Position numbers and translations under genes: made by a program. DNA of 64,000 nt from Paenibacillus sp. PvR098 (GTDB lineage Bacteria > Bacillota > Bacilli > Paenibacillales > NBRC-103111): the NCBI RefSeq assembly GCF_017833255.1, contig NZ_JAFIBU010000001.1:4508501-4572500 (forward strand). The letters are read 5' to 3'. The notes under the pieces were generated by a model that searched no databases, was not told the DNA's origin, and saw only the letters and a list, made by a program, of their open reading frames with translations. Shown piece by piece: positions 25,965 to 33,762 of this stretch; position 1 is the stretch's first letter; each line of letters begins with the position of its first letter.

Positions 25965-26558
25965 ATGTCCAAACGTTTGAAGTTGACAGATATTCTGGTC
26001 ACAGTCGTTATCGCCGTTGTATTCAGTATTATTTATCGGGTGTGGACCGACGTGTACAATTTGGCAAAGCTTCCGGGAATCCAGCTGGATCAATTCATGT
26101 ACGGTATGTGGTTTATGGCTGCGACCGTCGCGTTCTTGATCATCCGTAAGCCAGGGGTGGCCTTCCTGGCGGAAGTAGCCGCAGCCTCCGGCGAGCTGAT
26201 CGTCGGTTCTCCGTACGGTGTAGAGGTGCTTACATACGGAGTCCTTCAGGGGATTGGCGCCGAGTTGATCTTTGCCGCATTCCTATACAAACGCTTCTCC
26301 GCTGCCGTAGCTGGTCTGGCTGGGATTGCTGCGGGTACGGGTGCGCTGGCCCTTGATTTTTTCAAAGGCTATCTTCTCGAATTGCAAACGTGGAACTTGG
26401 TGCTGTACATTGTCATGAGGTTTATTGGGAGTTTTCTCATTTGCGGTCCGCTCGCCTATCTTCTTGTGAAGGCATTGGAAAAAACCGGGGTCACACAGCT
26501 CGTGCGTCCGGCGAGCGCCGGCGATTATGAAGATCTGGACAGGAAGAGCGTGCATTGA
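25965..26558 (+). CDS. ykoE: ECF transporter S component YkoE
   Basis: This 197-residue membrane protein has about five to six hydrophobic helices (TDILVTVVIAVVFSIIYRVW first). It is the substrate-binding unit of the YkoEDC energy-coupling-factor transporter, assigned to the thiamine precursor hydroxymethylpyrimidine or related compounds. GAGGAGAG precedes the ATG. It is first in the ykoE-ykoD-ykoC-tenA operon behind the TPP riboswitch. Its stop overlaps the ykoD start. Confidence 0.9.
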   Translation: MSKRLKLTDILVTVVIAVVFSIIYRVWTDVYNLAKLPGIQLDQFMYGMWFMAATVAFLIIRKPGVAFLAEVAAASGELIVGSPYGVEVLTYGVLQGIGAELIFAAFLYKRFSAAVAGLAGIAAGTGALALDFFKGYLLELQTWNLVLYIVMRFIGSFLICGPLAYLLVKALEKTGVTQLVRPASAGDYEDLDRKSVH

Positions 26559-28072
26559 CCGGGTCGGTGCAAAACCGTGATCGCTTCATCACCTGGGTTT
26601 CGCAGCTCCGGCTGAAGTTTCCCGGCAGTTCGTCACTATTGTTCGACGGCTTAAGCGCCGGTGTGCCAGCAGGGCAAAAGGTACTTCTGCTGGGTCCCAG
26701 CGGCTGCGGCAAATCTACGCTTCTTCAGGTTTGGAGCGGGCTGATCCCGGATGCGTTGGAGGTGCCGCTTAAGTACGAAGACATCGGCATTCCTCACTCG
26801 TGGGGGTATTTGTTTCAAGATCCTGATGTCCAGTTCTGCATGCCTTATGTAGATGAAGAAATAGCGTTTGTGCTTGAGAATATCCGGGTGCCCCGTGATC
26901 GTATGCCCGAGAGGATCAGGCAGTGTTTGGAGCAGGTCGGCCTGGATTTGCACGACCCGCATGTGCCGATCGCTTCGCTTTCCGGAGGGATGAAGCAGCG
27001 GCTTGCTATCGCCTCGCTGCTTGCGCTAAGGCCGGACGTCTGGTTCCTCGACGAACCGACATCATTGCTTGACCCCGAAGGGACGACCGAGGTATGGGAA
27101 ACTGTTAAACAAATCACTCATGACAAAACGGTCATTATCGTGGAGCATAAAATAGATGAAATTGTAGATTACGTGGACCGGGTGATCCTCTTTGACTCTG
27201 ATGCGCGTATTGTCGCCGATGGGGAGCCGGAGCAGGTGTTCCGGAACTTTAAGCCACAGCTGATGGAATACGGGATTTGGTATCCGGGCGTGTGGGACGA
27301 CTTTGCGGATAGAAGGCCCAAGCGTGATCGTTATCCAAACGAAGTTCCCGAGGAGAGGGAGCCGCTGGTCCAATTGCATGAGCTAACGGGTTATCATGGG
27401 AAGGACAAGAAAATCGATGTCGCCTCCGCGAAGCTGTATGCCGGGGACTGGGTTGCGATTGTAGGGGAGAACGGTGCGGGCAAAAGTACGCTGCTCCAAT
27501 CCCTCATGCAATTAATCCCGACAAAGGGTGAGTACGTGCTGGCGGGGAAGCCCGTTCGCAGCTTCGACGATGTGGCGGACATGGCGGCTTATGTGTTTCA
27601 AAATCCGGAGATGCAGTTTGTGACGAACACGGTTTACGATGAATTGGCGTTTAATTTCAGGCGTGACGGGGATTCCGAGGACACGATTAGAATGAAAGCG
27701 GATGAACTTCTGCAGTGGTTCGGCCTCAGCAAGCACCGCGACCTGCATCCTTATCAGCTGTCGCTAGGTCAGAAACGCCGGCTCAGCGTGGCGGCGGCCA
27801 CGGTCAAAGCACAGCGGCTTGTGCTGTTAGACGAGCCTACGTTCGGCCAAGACGCCGCGAATACGTTCGCGCTGCTGGAGAAGCTGGAAATGTGGCGGCA
27901 GGAAGGGGTCGCCATCGTTATGGTCACACACGATACGGAAATTGTAAGCAGGTATGCTACAAGGGTATGGGAGATACGGCAGGGGCGTCTTGCCGCAGCG
28001 CTCAGTCCAGGAGAGTATACGAGCCGATTCATGGCGGATCGACCGCTGCCTTTCGCAGAATTAAGGAGCTGA
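26555..28072 (+). CDS. ykoD: ECF transporter double ATP-binding protein YkoD
   Basis: This 505-residue protein fuses two ABC ATPase domains. The first has Walker A GPSGCGKST, signature LSGGMKQR and Walker B WFLDEPTSLLD. The second has GENGAGKST, LSLGQKRRL and LLDEPTFGQD. Together they power the transporter through YkoC. The start is probably the TTG at 26555, overlapping the ykoE stop (ATTGA), though a GTG at 26567 is possible. The stop overlaps the ykoC start (TGATG), indicating translational coupling. Confidence 0.92.
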   Translation: MTGSVQNRDRFITWVSQLRLKFPGSSSLLFDGLSAGVPAGQKVLLLGPSGCGKSTLLQVWSGLIPDALEVPLKYEDIGIPHSWGYLFQDPDVQFCMPYVDEEIAFVLENIRVPRDRMPERIRQCLEQVGLDLHDPHVPIASLSGGMKQRLAIASLLALRPDVWFLDEPTSLLDPEGTTEVWETVKQITHDKTVIIVEHKIDEIVDYVDRVILFDSDARIVADGEPEQVFRNFKPQLMEYGIWYPGVWDDFADRRPKRDRYPNEVPEEREPLVQLHELTGYHGKDKKIDVASAKLYAGDWVAIVGENGAGKSTLLQSLMQLIPTKGEYVLAGKPVRSFDDVADMAAYVFQNPEMQFVTNTVYDELAFNFRRDGDSEDTIRMKADELLQWFGLSKHRDLHPYQLSLGQKRRLSVAAATVKAQRLVLLDEPTFGQDAANTFALLEKLEMWRQEGVAIVMVTHDTEIVSRYATRVWEIRQGRLAAALSPGEYTSRFMADRPLPFAELRS

Positions 28073-28878
28073 TGGCTGTGCCTTTCCTTTGGTCTTATAG
28101 GGAAACGTGGCTGCACCGCGTCAACCCTACCTTTAAGCTGATCGTTTCGATAGGCATGTTTATGCTTGTGCTGCTGACACATAACTTGAATGTTCTGATG
28201 AATGTGACTTGGATGCTTATTCTGCTGTTCTTTGCCGCCACCGGCCATCCGACGCGCAGACTGCTGCTTCTGATGCTGCCCTTCGGGTTGATGTTTGTGT
28301 CGTCTGCTACGTCTATGGTGTTTTTCGGCAAAGGAGAGACGACCTGGCTGCGCTCGGGGCTCATACACGTCACGGAGGAAAGCTTCTACCGCGGCATGCA
28401 CATTGGACTCAAATCGGTCAATATGGCTCTAATCGGCCTGTTGTTCGGACTAACGACTAGTCCTGTTCGGTTGTTCTATTCGCTTATGCAGCAGGTGCGG
28501 CTGCCGGCCAAGTACGCATACAGCTTTATGGCCGCTATGCGTCTTTTACCGATGGTGGCAGCTGAATACCGAACGCTGCAGATGGCGTTTAAAGTCCGCG
28601 GCGTCAAGAGAGCGAAAGGGATCCGCGGCTGGGTAGATTCGCTGAAGCGGTATGCTATCCCGCTGCTGGCCCAAAGCATCCGCCGTGCCCAGCGGATTGC
28701 GGTGGCTATGGAGGCGAAGCGGTTCTCATCGGTCAAGGAAAGAACGTATTATTACCTGATCGGTTGGTCTGTGAATGATGGGCTTCTGGTCGGGATCATG
28801 CTGCTCTTATGGATTGCCGCTGTTTGGTTGGGATGGCAGCATCCATATTTCAGCGTAGGGGATGTAAGGTCAACATAG
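28072..28878 (+). CDS. ykoC: ECF transporter transmembrane protein YkoC
   Basis: This 268-residue T component has about five to six membrane helices. The C-terminal coupling helix region carries the paired Ala-Arg-type motifs expected of EcfT proteins (FKVRGVKRAKG and RIAVAMEAKRF). It links the YkoD ATPases to YkoE. The start at 28072 has AAGGAG 4 bases upstream and overlaps the ykoD stop. tenA follows after 48 bases. Confidence 0.9.
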   Translation: MAVPFLWSYRETWLHRVNPTFKLIVSIGMFMLVLLTHNLNVLMNVTWMLILLFFAATGHPTRRLLLLMLPFGLMFVSSATSMVFFGKGETTWLRSGLIHVTEESFYRGMHIGLKSVNMALIGLLFGLTTSPVRLFYSLMQQVRLPAKYAYSFMAAMRLLPMVAAEYRTLQMAFKVRGVKRAKGIRGWVDSLKRYAIPLLAQSIRRAQRIAVAMEAKRFSSVKERTYYYLIGWSVNDGLLVGIMLLLWIAAVWLGWQHPYFSVGDVRST

Positions 28879-28926
28879 TTAAAGGCAGTTCACTAATTTT
28901 CAATGAAGAAACGGAGAGGATTACCC

Positions 28927-29589
28927 ATGAAATTTTCCGAACACCTTCGTCGCGCGGCGGATGCAAGCTGGAACGCCAGCTTCGAGCATCCGTTCGTTCG
29001 TGGAATCGGCAACGGCACGCTGCCGCTGGCCTGCTTTCGTCATTATGTGCTGAACGACGCCTATTATTTGTCCCAGTTCGCACGGGTACAGGCATTGGGG
29101 GCAGCCAAGGCGAACGATTTGTTCACGGTCAACCGCATGGCCGTGCATGCACAAGGCACTTATGGAGCTGAGCTCTCACTGCACGAGAAGTTTTCAAAGC
29201 TTCTGGGCATCACCGAAGAGGAACAGAAGGCATTCGAGCCGGCGCCGACAGCATACGCGTATACGTCGCATATGCTTCGGGCGGCGTACACTGGACAGAT
29301 GGGCGACATTATCGCCGCCATTCTTCCGTGCTATTGGCTCTACTACGAGATCGGTGAGAGGCTTGCAGGCTGTACACCGGAGGAGCCGATTTATCAGGAG
29401 TGGATCGCCGCGTACGGCGGTGAATGGTTCCGCGAGCTGGTGGAGGAGCAGATTGTCCGGATCGACGAGATCGCGGAGCAGGTGACACCGCAGGACCGGG
29501 AGAGGATGCAGAACCATTTTGTCATCAGCAGTCGATACGAATATATGTTCTGGGATATGGCCTATCGCCAAGAAACTTGGCCGATATAG
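28927..29589 (+). CDS. tenA: Thiaminase II / aminopyrimidine aminohydrolase
   Basis: TenA hydrolyses aminopyrimidine products of thiamine breakdown to hydroxymethylpyrimidine. In this 220-residue protein the nucleophile is Cys135 in AILPCYWLYYEIG. The FRHYVLNDAYYLSQFA block and the conserved C-terminal YEYMFWDMAYR helix are also present. The ATG at 28927 follows GGAGAGG. As the fourth gene of the TPP-controlled operon, it would process what YkoEDC imports, giving a coherent pyrimidine salvage unit. Confidence 0.93.
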   Translation: MKFSEHLRRAADASWNASFEHPFVRGIGNGTLPLACFRHYVLNDAYYLSQFARVQALGAAKANDLFTVNRMAVHAQGTYGAELSLHEKFSKLLGITEEEQKAFEPAPTAYAYTSHMLRAAYTGQMGDIIAAILPCYWLYYEIGERLAGCTPEEPIYQEWIAAYGGEWFRELVEEQIVRIDEIAEQVTPQDRERMQNHFVISSRYEYMFWDMAYRQETWPI

Positions 29590-29596
29590 TACGTTG

Positions 29597-29627
29597 AAAC
29601 CGTAGCGGTGCTCGCTGCGGTTTTTTA
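29597..29627. terminator. Terminator of the ykoEDC-tenA operon
   Basis: AACCGtaGCG and CGCtgCGGTT pair around a short loop, followed by TTTTTT. Confidence 0.75.
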
Positions 29628-29679
29628 CCGGTTGAAGCGCCTATCAATTTCTCCTATCAAACTCGGTAACGGCTTTAGT

Positions 29680-30480
29680 TTAAACACCCGGCTGCTGTCC
29701 CCCGTCGATGACGATTTCCGTGCCCGTGATTGAAGGGACGCGGTCGGAAACAAGCAGCAGCGCCATCGCCGCGATTTCTGCCGGATCTACGATATGGCCT
29801 AGCGGAATAGCGGCGTTCAGCTCTGCTTGCTGAGCCTCGACCGTAATCCCCTTAGCATTCGCATTCTGCTCCGCCAGTTTTAGTGCCCGTTCTGTAGCCG
29901 TTGTTCCGGGCGAAATGGCGTTAATTCTGACATTGGATCTGGCCAATTCCTTGGAAATCCCTCTAGTAAAGTTAAGGAGAGCCGCATTGGCGGTACTGCC
30001 GGCGAGAAACGTTGGGCCAGGTGTTCGTCCTGCACCGCCGACGATGTTGACGATGCGCCCGTCACCTTGACGGATCATGTGGGGGGCTGCTTCCTTCACC
30101 ATGCGGATGTAGCCCAGCAGCTTCAGGTTCCACGCTTCCAAAAACGCCTCCTCGGGCATTTCAAAAAACGACCCGGCTCTTGCCGACCCGGCATTATTGA
30201 TCAGAATATCGATACGGCCAAAGTGAGCCATCGTTGCGGAGACGGTTTGCTTCACCGTCTCCGAGTCGCGCATATCTCCGTTCACCGTGACAATGCGTGA
30301 AGCCTCCTCCTCAGGATAACCCTGGAGGATTGCGGCAGTTGCTTGCTGCATGCGCTCAGGGTTCCTCGCCACCATTACGATTGAAGCTCCTTCTTCAAAC
30401 AGCGCTTTAGAACAGGCAAATCCGATCCCGGCGCTTGCTCCGGTGATAATGGCCGCTTTCCCGGAAAGTCCCAAATTCAT
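29680..30480 (-). CDS. SDR-family oxidoreductase with degenerate active site
   Basis: This 266-residue Rossmann protein has the classical NAD(P) motif TGASAGIG, NNAG near residue 95, and a C-terminal ITGTEIVIDGG block. The usual catalytic Tyr-x3-Lys is missing: where YSASKAAL is expected the sequence reads GSTANAAL, giving Gly and Asn. The preceding segment is IVNIVGGAGRTPGP rather than a plain IxS. Related proteins with this NAAL motif exist, so this is probably a subfamily and not random decay. The substrate is unknown. GGAGGA lies 7 bases before the ATG. Confidence 0.85.
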   Translation of the reverse strand: MNLGLSGKAAIITGASAGIGFACSKALFEEGASIVMVARNPERMQQATAAILQGYPEEEASRIVTVNGDMRDSETVKQTVSATMAHFGRIDILINNAGSARAGSFFEMPEEAFLEAWNLKLLGYIRMVKEAAPHMIRQGDGRIVNIVGGAGRTPGPTFLAGSTANAALLNFTRGISKELARSNVRINAISPGTTATERALKLAEQNANAKGITVEAQQAELNAAIPLGHIVDPAEIAAMALLLVSDRVPSITGTEIVIDGGQQPGV

Positions 30481-30739
30481 CCCATTTCCTCCTTCATCGT
30501 TTGCGGCTTTTTGCTTCCGTTTGCAGGTAAGGTATATTATCTTTTCGGATACAGCGGATAATCGACCGATGATGGCACTTTAATCCATATCATGCGCAGC
30601 GGCTCGTCGGCTCCGGTTTTGAAGAACGACTTCGGAAGCCCTTTCCATGAATAACAGAAAAGCCTCGTGCTCAAACTGGTTGTAGGTCGGTGGTCGTCTC
30701 AGAGCCTCGCTAATATTTGGTTCAAACCAGGCTCCTTCT

Positions 30740-31594
30740 TCATAACTGGTTCTGTTCATCGGAGCTGCCTGTTCGAAAAGGTTTTACCCCATCGTCCCCT
30801 TCCTTACCCCAGCCTTGGTCCTGTTGATCGGGGTCATCCTCGCGCTGCTTCGCATCTTGAAGCCAGCGCAAGCGGTAACAGTTCATCCCGGCCTGTCCGA
30901 GTTCCTCAAGCAAACCGTAATTGGCCCAAGCCCCCACAACGGCGCCGATGACGGGAACAAGCTGCAGCATCTTGCGAAAGTCGATCGTATCCCGGTATTC
31001 CTGCTGCAGCTGCCGCCAATCAATATGATGGGTGTATGAGTCTGCCGGAGGCAGTGTTTTCGATGTCTCTGACCATTCAGCAATCGTGCGGTAGAGCTCC
31101 GGTTTTTTATTTTGGCTGGAGAAGGCGATCTGAAACACATGGAGGATAAACAGCCGCTCCCTATAATCCAGTGTTGAATGTCCGTAAACGTGAGCGAGTT
31201 CGAACAGAAATTTCATCTTGATGCCGATGAGGATGGGAAAGTCCGCGATGCCGAGCAGAATGCCGCCCGCACCCGCGCCGGCGCCTTCGGCTGCCGCCAG
31301 CTTTTTGTAGAAGGAGATCAGTTCTTCAGCCTTATGATCGCGCATGGCCAGACTCAAGGATGTTAAGGGTGCATTCTTCGGAATGTAATCCATACCGAAA
31401 AGGGCGGTTTGGACGATGCCCTTCACCGCGGTGGTGATTGTGGTGTGGACCTTTTCCGGTATGACCTGATTTACGCGAGTTTGCACCGCTCTGGACGTTT
31501 TTTCCATAACTCCCGGCGGCTTGATCAGCTCTTTCTCCCAACGTATCAGCTGTCTGGCCATCTGTTGTTCGTATACGGTCAACTGGTGGTCCAT
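30740..31594 (-). CDS. EcsC-family protein
   Basis: This 284-residue protein is of the EcsC family (named after the third gene of the B. subtilis ecs operon, function unresolved). It has a glycine- and alanine-rich membrane-associating segment (AAAEGAGAGAGGILLGIADF) and a second hydrophobic region, LVPVIGAVVGAWANYGL. The end is acidic and Gln-rich. No ecsAB transporter genes are near. Two ATGs, at 31600 and 31594, are possible; the GGGGG stretch upstream favours 31594. The gene diverges from tag. Confidence 0.8.
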   Translation of the reverse strand: MDHQLTVYEQQMARQLIRWEKELIKPPGVMEKTSRAVQTRVNQVIPEKVHTTITTAVKGIVQTALFGMDYIPKNAPLTSLSLAMRDHKAEELISFYKKLAAAEGAGAGAGGILLGIADFPILIGIKMKFLFELAHVYGHSTLDYRERLFILHVFQIAFSSQNKKPELYRTIAEWSETSKTLPPADSYTHHIDWRQLQQEYRDTIDFRKMLQLVPVIGAVVGAWANYGLLEELGQAGMNCYRLRWLQDAKQREDDPDQQDQGWGKEGDDGVKPFRTGSSDEQNQL

Positions 31595-31679
31595 TGTCAT
31601 CCCCCGCTCGACGATAGGAATATGTCAGTACACGTCATTATTATACGCTATACTTAGGAAAAAAAGGAGTTGGTAACCC

Positions 31680-32249
31680 ATGGTTTGCCGCTGCGGCTGG
31701 GTGAATGAAGATCCGCTTTATATTCGTTACCATGATCAGGAATGGGGGGTGCCGGTTCATGACGATCGGATGCTGTTTGAAATGCTGATATTGGAAGGGG
31801 CGCAAGCAGGACTAAGCTGGTATACGGTGCTGAAAAAAAGAGATCGGTACCGTGAAGCGTTCGATGGTTTCGATCCCGCTATCGTGGCGGGCTACGATGA
31901 GATGAAGCTGGATGAGCTGCTTGCCGATCCCGGTTTGATTCGCAACCGGCTGAAGATGCGGGCCAGCGTCACCAATGCCAAAGCATTCCTCGAGGTGCAG
32001 GAGGAATTCGGCAGCTTTGACCGTTACATCTGGGGGGTTGTCGGAGGCAAGACCAAACGCAACGCTTGGCTCTCGCTTCGAGAGGTCCCCGCCAGCACAC
32101 CGGAATCGGATGAGATGAGTAAGGCTTTGAAAAAACGGGGCTTTACTTTTGTGGGTTCCACGATTTGCTATGCATTTATGCAAGCAACAGGCATGGTGAT
32201 GGATCATACGACGGACTGCTTCCGGTATGAAACGGGAGTCGACGAGTAA
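31680..32249 (+). CDS. tag: DNA-3-methyladenine glycosylase I
   Basis: Tag removes 3-methyladenine from DNA. The 189-residue protein has the zinc ligands of the family: Cys in CRCGWV, His in YHDQEWG, and the pair in MDHTTDCF. The catalytic region EMLILEGAQAGLSWYTVLKKR is conserved. AAGGAG precedes the ATG. With the AAG-type enzyme at 21175 the window encodes two unrelated 3-methyladenine glycosylases. Confidence 0.95.
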   Translation: MVCRCGWVNEDPLYIRYHDQEWGVPVHDDRMLFEMLILEGAQAGLSWYTVLKKRDRYREAFDGFDPAIVAGYDEMKLDELLADPGLIRNRLKMRASVTNAKAFLEVQEEFGSFDRYIWGVVGGKTKRNAWLSLREVPASTPESDEMSKALKKRGFTFVGSTICYAFMQATGMVMDHTTDCFRYETGVDE

Positions 32250-32383
32250 CCTGGTTTCACACACCTCTTTTGCATCGACCAAGCTATTCATAAATGTCGC
32301 TGCTATTGGACAAGAAAGCCCTTCCGTCCTCGCTCTTCCTTGAATACATTAATAAAGACTTTATGTAAAAAGGAGGCAGCGCT

Positions 32384-33568
32384 ATGTATCGTCCCGATGT
32401 AGCTATTGTGACGCCCGGGTCCTTCGTTATTCCTTCCGGCAAAAGCAGTTCCGTCGAGCTGGTAGTGGAGCAGGTGGCAAGCCGGATCAAGAGCCATATT
32501 CGTTTGGTTGTCTTAGGCCGGTTGGGCCGGTTGCCGGCTTCGGAGGTCCGTCAGGGAGTAAGATACATCCGGGTACCTGCGCCCTCCCCTCAGCAGTATA
32601 TCCGCAGTGTCAGCCGCAAGCTGGCTTCATTACGGCCGCAGGTGATTCAGGTGGAGAACCGCCCGAGGTTTGTTCGATATTTACGTCGAAGATTTCCGCA
32701 AGCACGCATATGGCTGTCGCTGCACTCGGTAACTTTTGTTTCCATGCCGCATATCGGCCCCAAGGAGCTGCAACGATGCTTGGCCGCGGCGGACCGGATT
32801 GTGGTCAACAGCTGGTTTCTAAAGGAACAGATTGAACGAAAAGATCCGGGGTCTGTGAACAAAATTGTGGTGAATCATCTCGGTGTGGACCCGGAGCGCT
32901 TTATGACGCGATGGTCCCCCGAAGGAGCCGCCAAACGCGAGATGATGCTGCATCGTCATGGATGGCAGGACCGGAAAATCATCCTGTATGTCGGCCGATT
33001 GATCCCCATGAAGGGCGTGCATCGTCTGTTTAAAGTCATGCCGCAGATCATCCAGCAGGTGCCAAGCGCCCTATTGCTAGTAGTAGGAAGCGCCTACTAC
33101 GGCTCGAGAAGAATCACGCCTTACGTCCGCAAACTCCGCAGGAACGCAGCGAAGCTGAACCCCCATGTTCACTTCATCCCGTATGTGTCTCATGGAGAAG
33201 TCGATGAGTGGTTCCGTCTTGCGGACGTGCTGGTTGTACCGTCTACGAATAAAGAAGCGTTCGGGCTTGTCAACGTGGAGGCGATGGCATCCGGCGTTCC
33301 TGTGATAGCCACGCGGGCCGGCGGGATGAAAGAGATTGTAGAGGACGGGATAACCGGCAGGACACTGCAGCTTTCATCACTGGGGACGGAGCTGGCGCCT
33401 GCCGTGACCTGGCTGCTGCAAGATGAAGAGGAAGTCCGCCGGATGGGGGAAAAGAGCGTTGATCGGGTGCTAAATCATTTTACATGGGAACAAACGGCGG
33501 CAAGATTTTTGGACTTGTATCAGATGGAGGGTATCCGTCTATCTGAAGGAGATCTTCAGCCGTTTTGA
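32384..33568 (+). CDS. Glycosyltransferase family 4 protein, CotSA-like
   Basis: This 394-residue GT-B enzyme has the C-terminal GT4 donor-binding motifs IILYVGRLIPMKG and the EX7E block within EAFGLVNVEAMASGVPVIA. The N-terminal acceptor domain has SVELVVEQVAS. It resembles CotSA/YtcC spore-coat glycosyltransferases of Bacillus in length and motifs. AAAGGAGG lies 6 bases before the ATG. It is the first gene of a spore-surface-like block, 194 bases before the long repeat protein. Spore location is inferred from its neighbours. Confidence 0.82.
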   Translation: MYRPDVAIVTPGSFVIPSGKSSSVELVVEQVASRIKSHIRLVVLGRLGRLPASEVRQGVRYIRVPAPSPQQYIRSVSRKLASLRPQVIQVENRPRFVRYLRRRFPQARIWLSLHSVTFVSMPHIGPKELQRCLAAADRIVVNSWFLKEQIERKDPGSVNKIVVNHLGVDPERFMTRWSPEGAAKREMMLHRHGWQDRKIILYVGRLIPMKGVHRLFKVMPQIIQQVPSALLLVVGSAYYGSRRITPYVRKLRRNAAKLNPHVHFIPYVSHGEVDEWFRLADVLVVPSTNKEAFGLVNVEAMASGVPVIATRAGGMKEIVEDGITGRTLQLSSLGTELAPAVTWLLQDEEEVRRMGEKSVDRVLNHFTWEQTAARFLDLYQMEGIRLSEGDLQPF

Positions 33569-33667
33569 TTTGTTAGCGAGTTCCTGGTTTCCAGACGGCT
33601 GTAAAAGAATTCAAAGCTATATAACGAACGGTTATTGTGCGGCTGCCTATTTTTTACAGGGTGAATG

Positions 33668-33695
33668 ACCTCCTTTTGGGTGAATGCATATGTTA
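33668..33695 (+). promoter_or_regulatory. Sigma-K-like promoter of the decapeptide-repeat gene
   Basis: AC at 33668-33669, a 17-base spacer, and CATATGTTA at 33687-33695 match the sigma-K consensus (AC, 16-17 bases, CATAnnnTA). The -10 ends 67 bases before the start codon, and GGAGG lies between. This indicates late mother-cell expression. Confidence 0.55.
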
Positions 33696-33762
33696 GCAAT
33701 GACTACTTGCGAACTTTACCATTGCAGCATGATAAGTCATCACGGAATATAGGAGGGCACAT

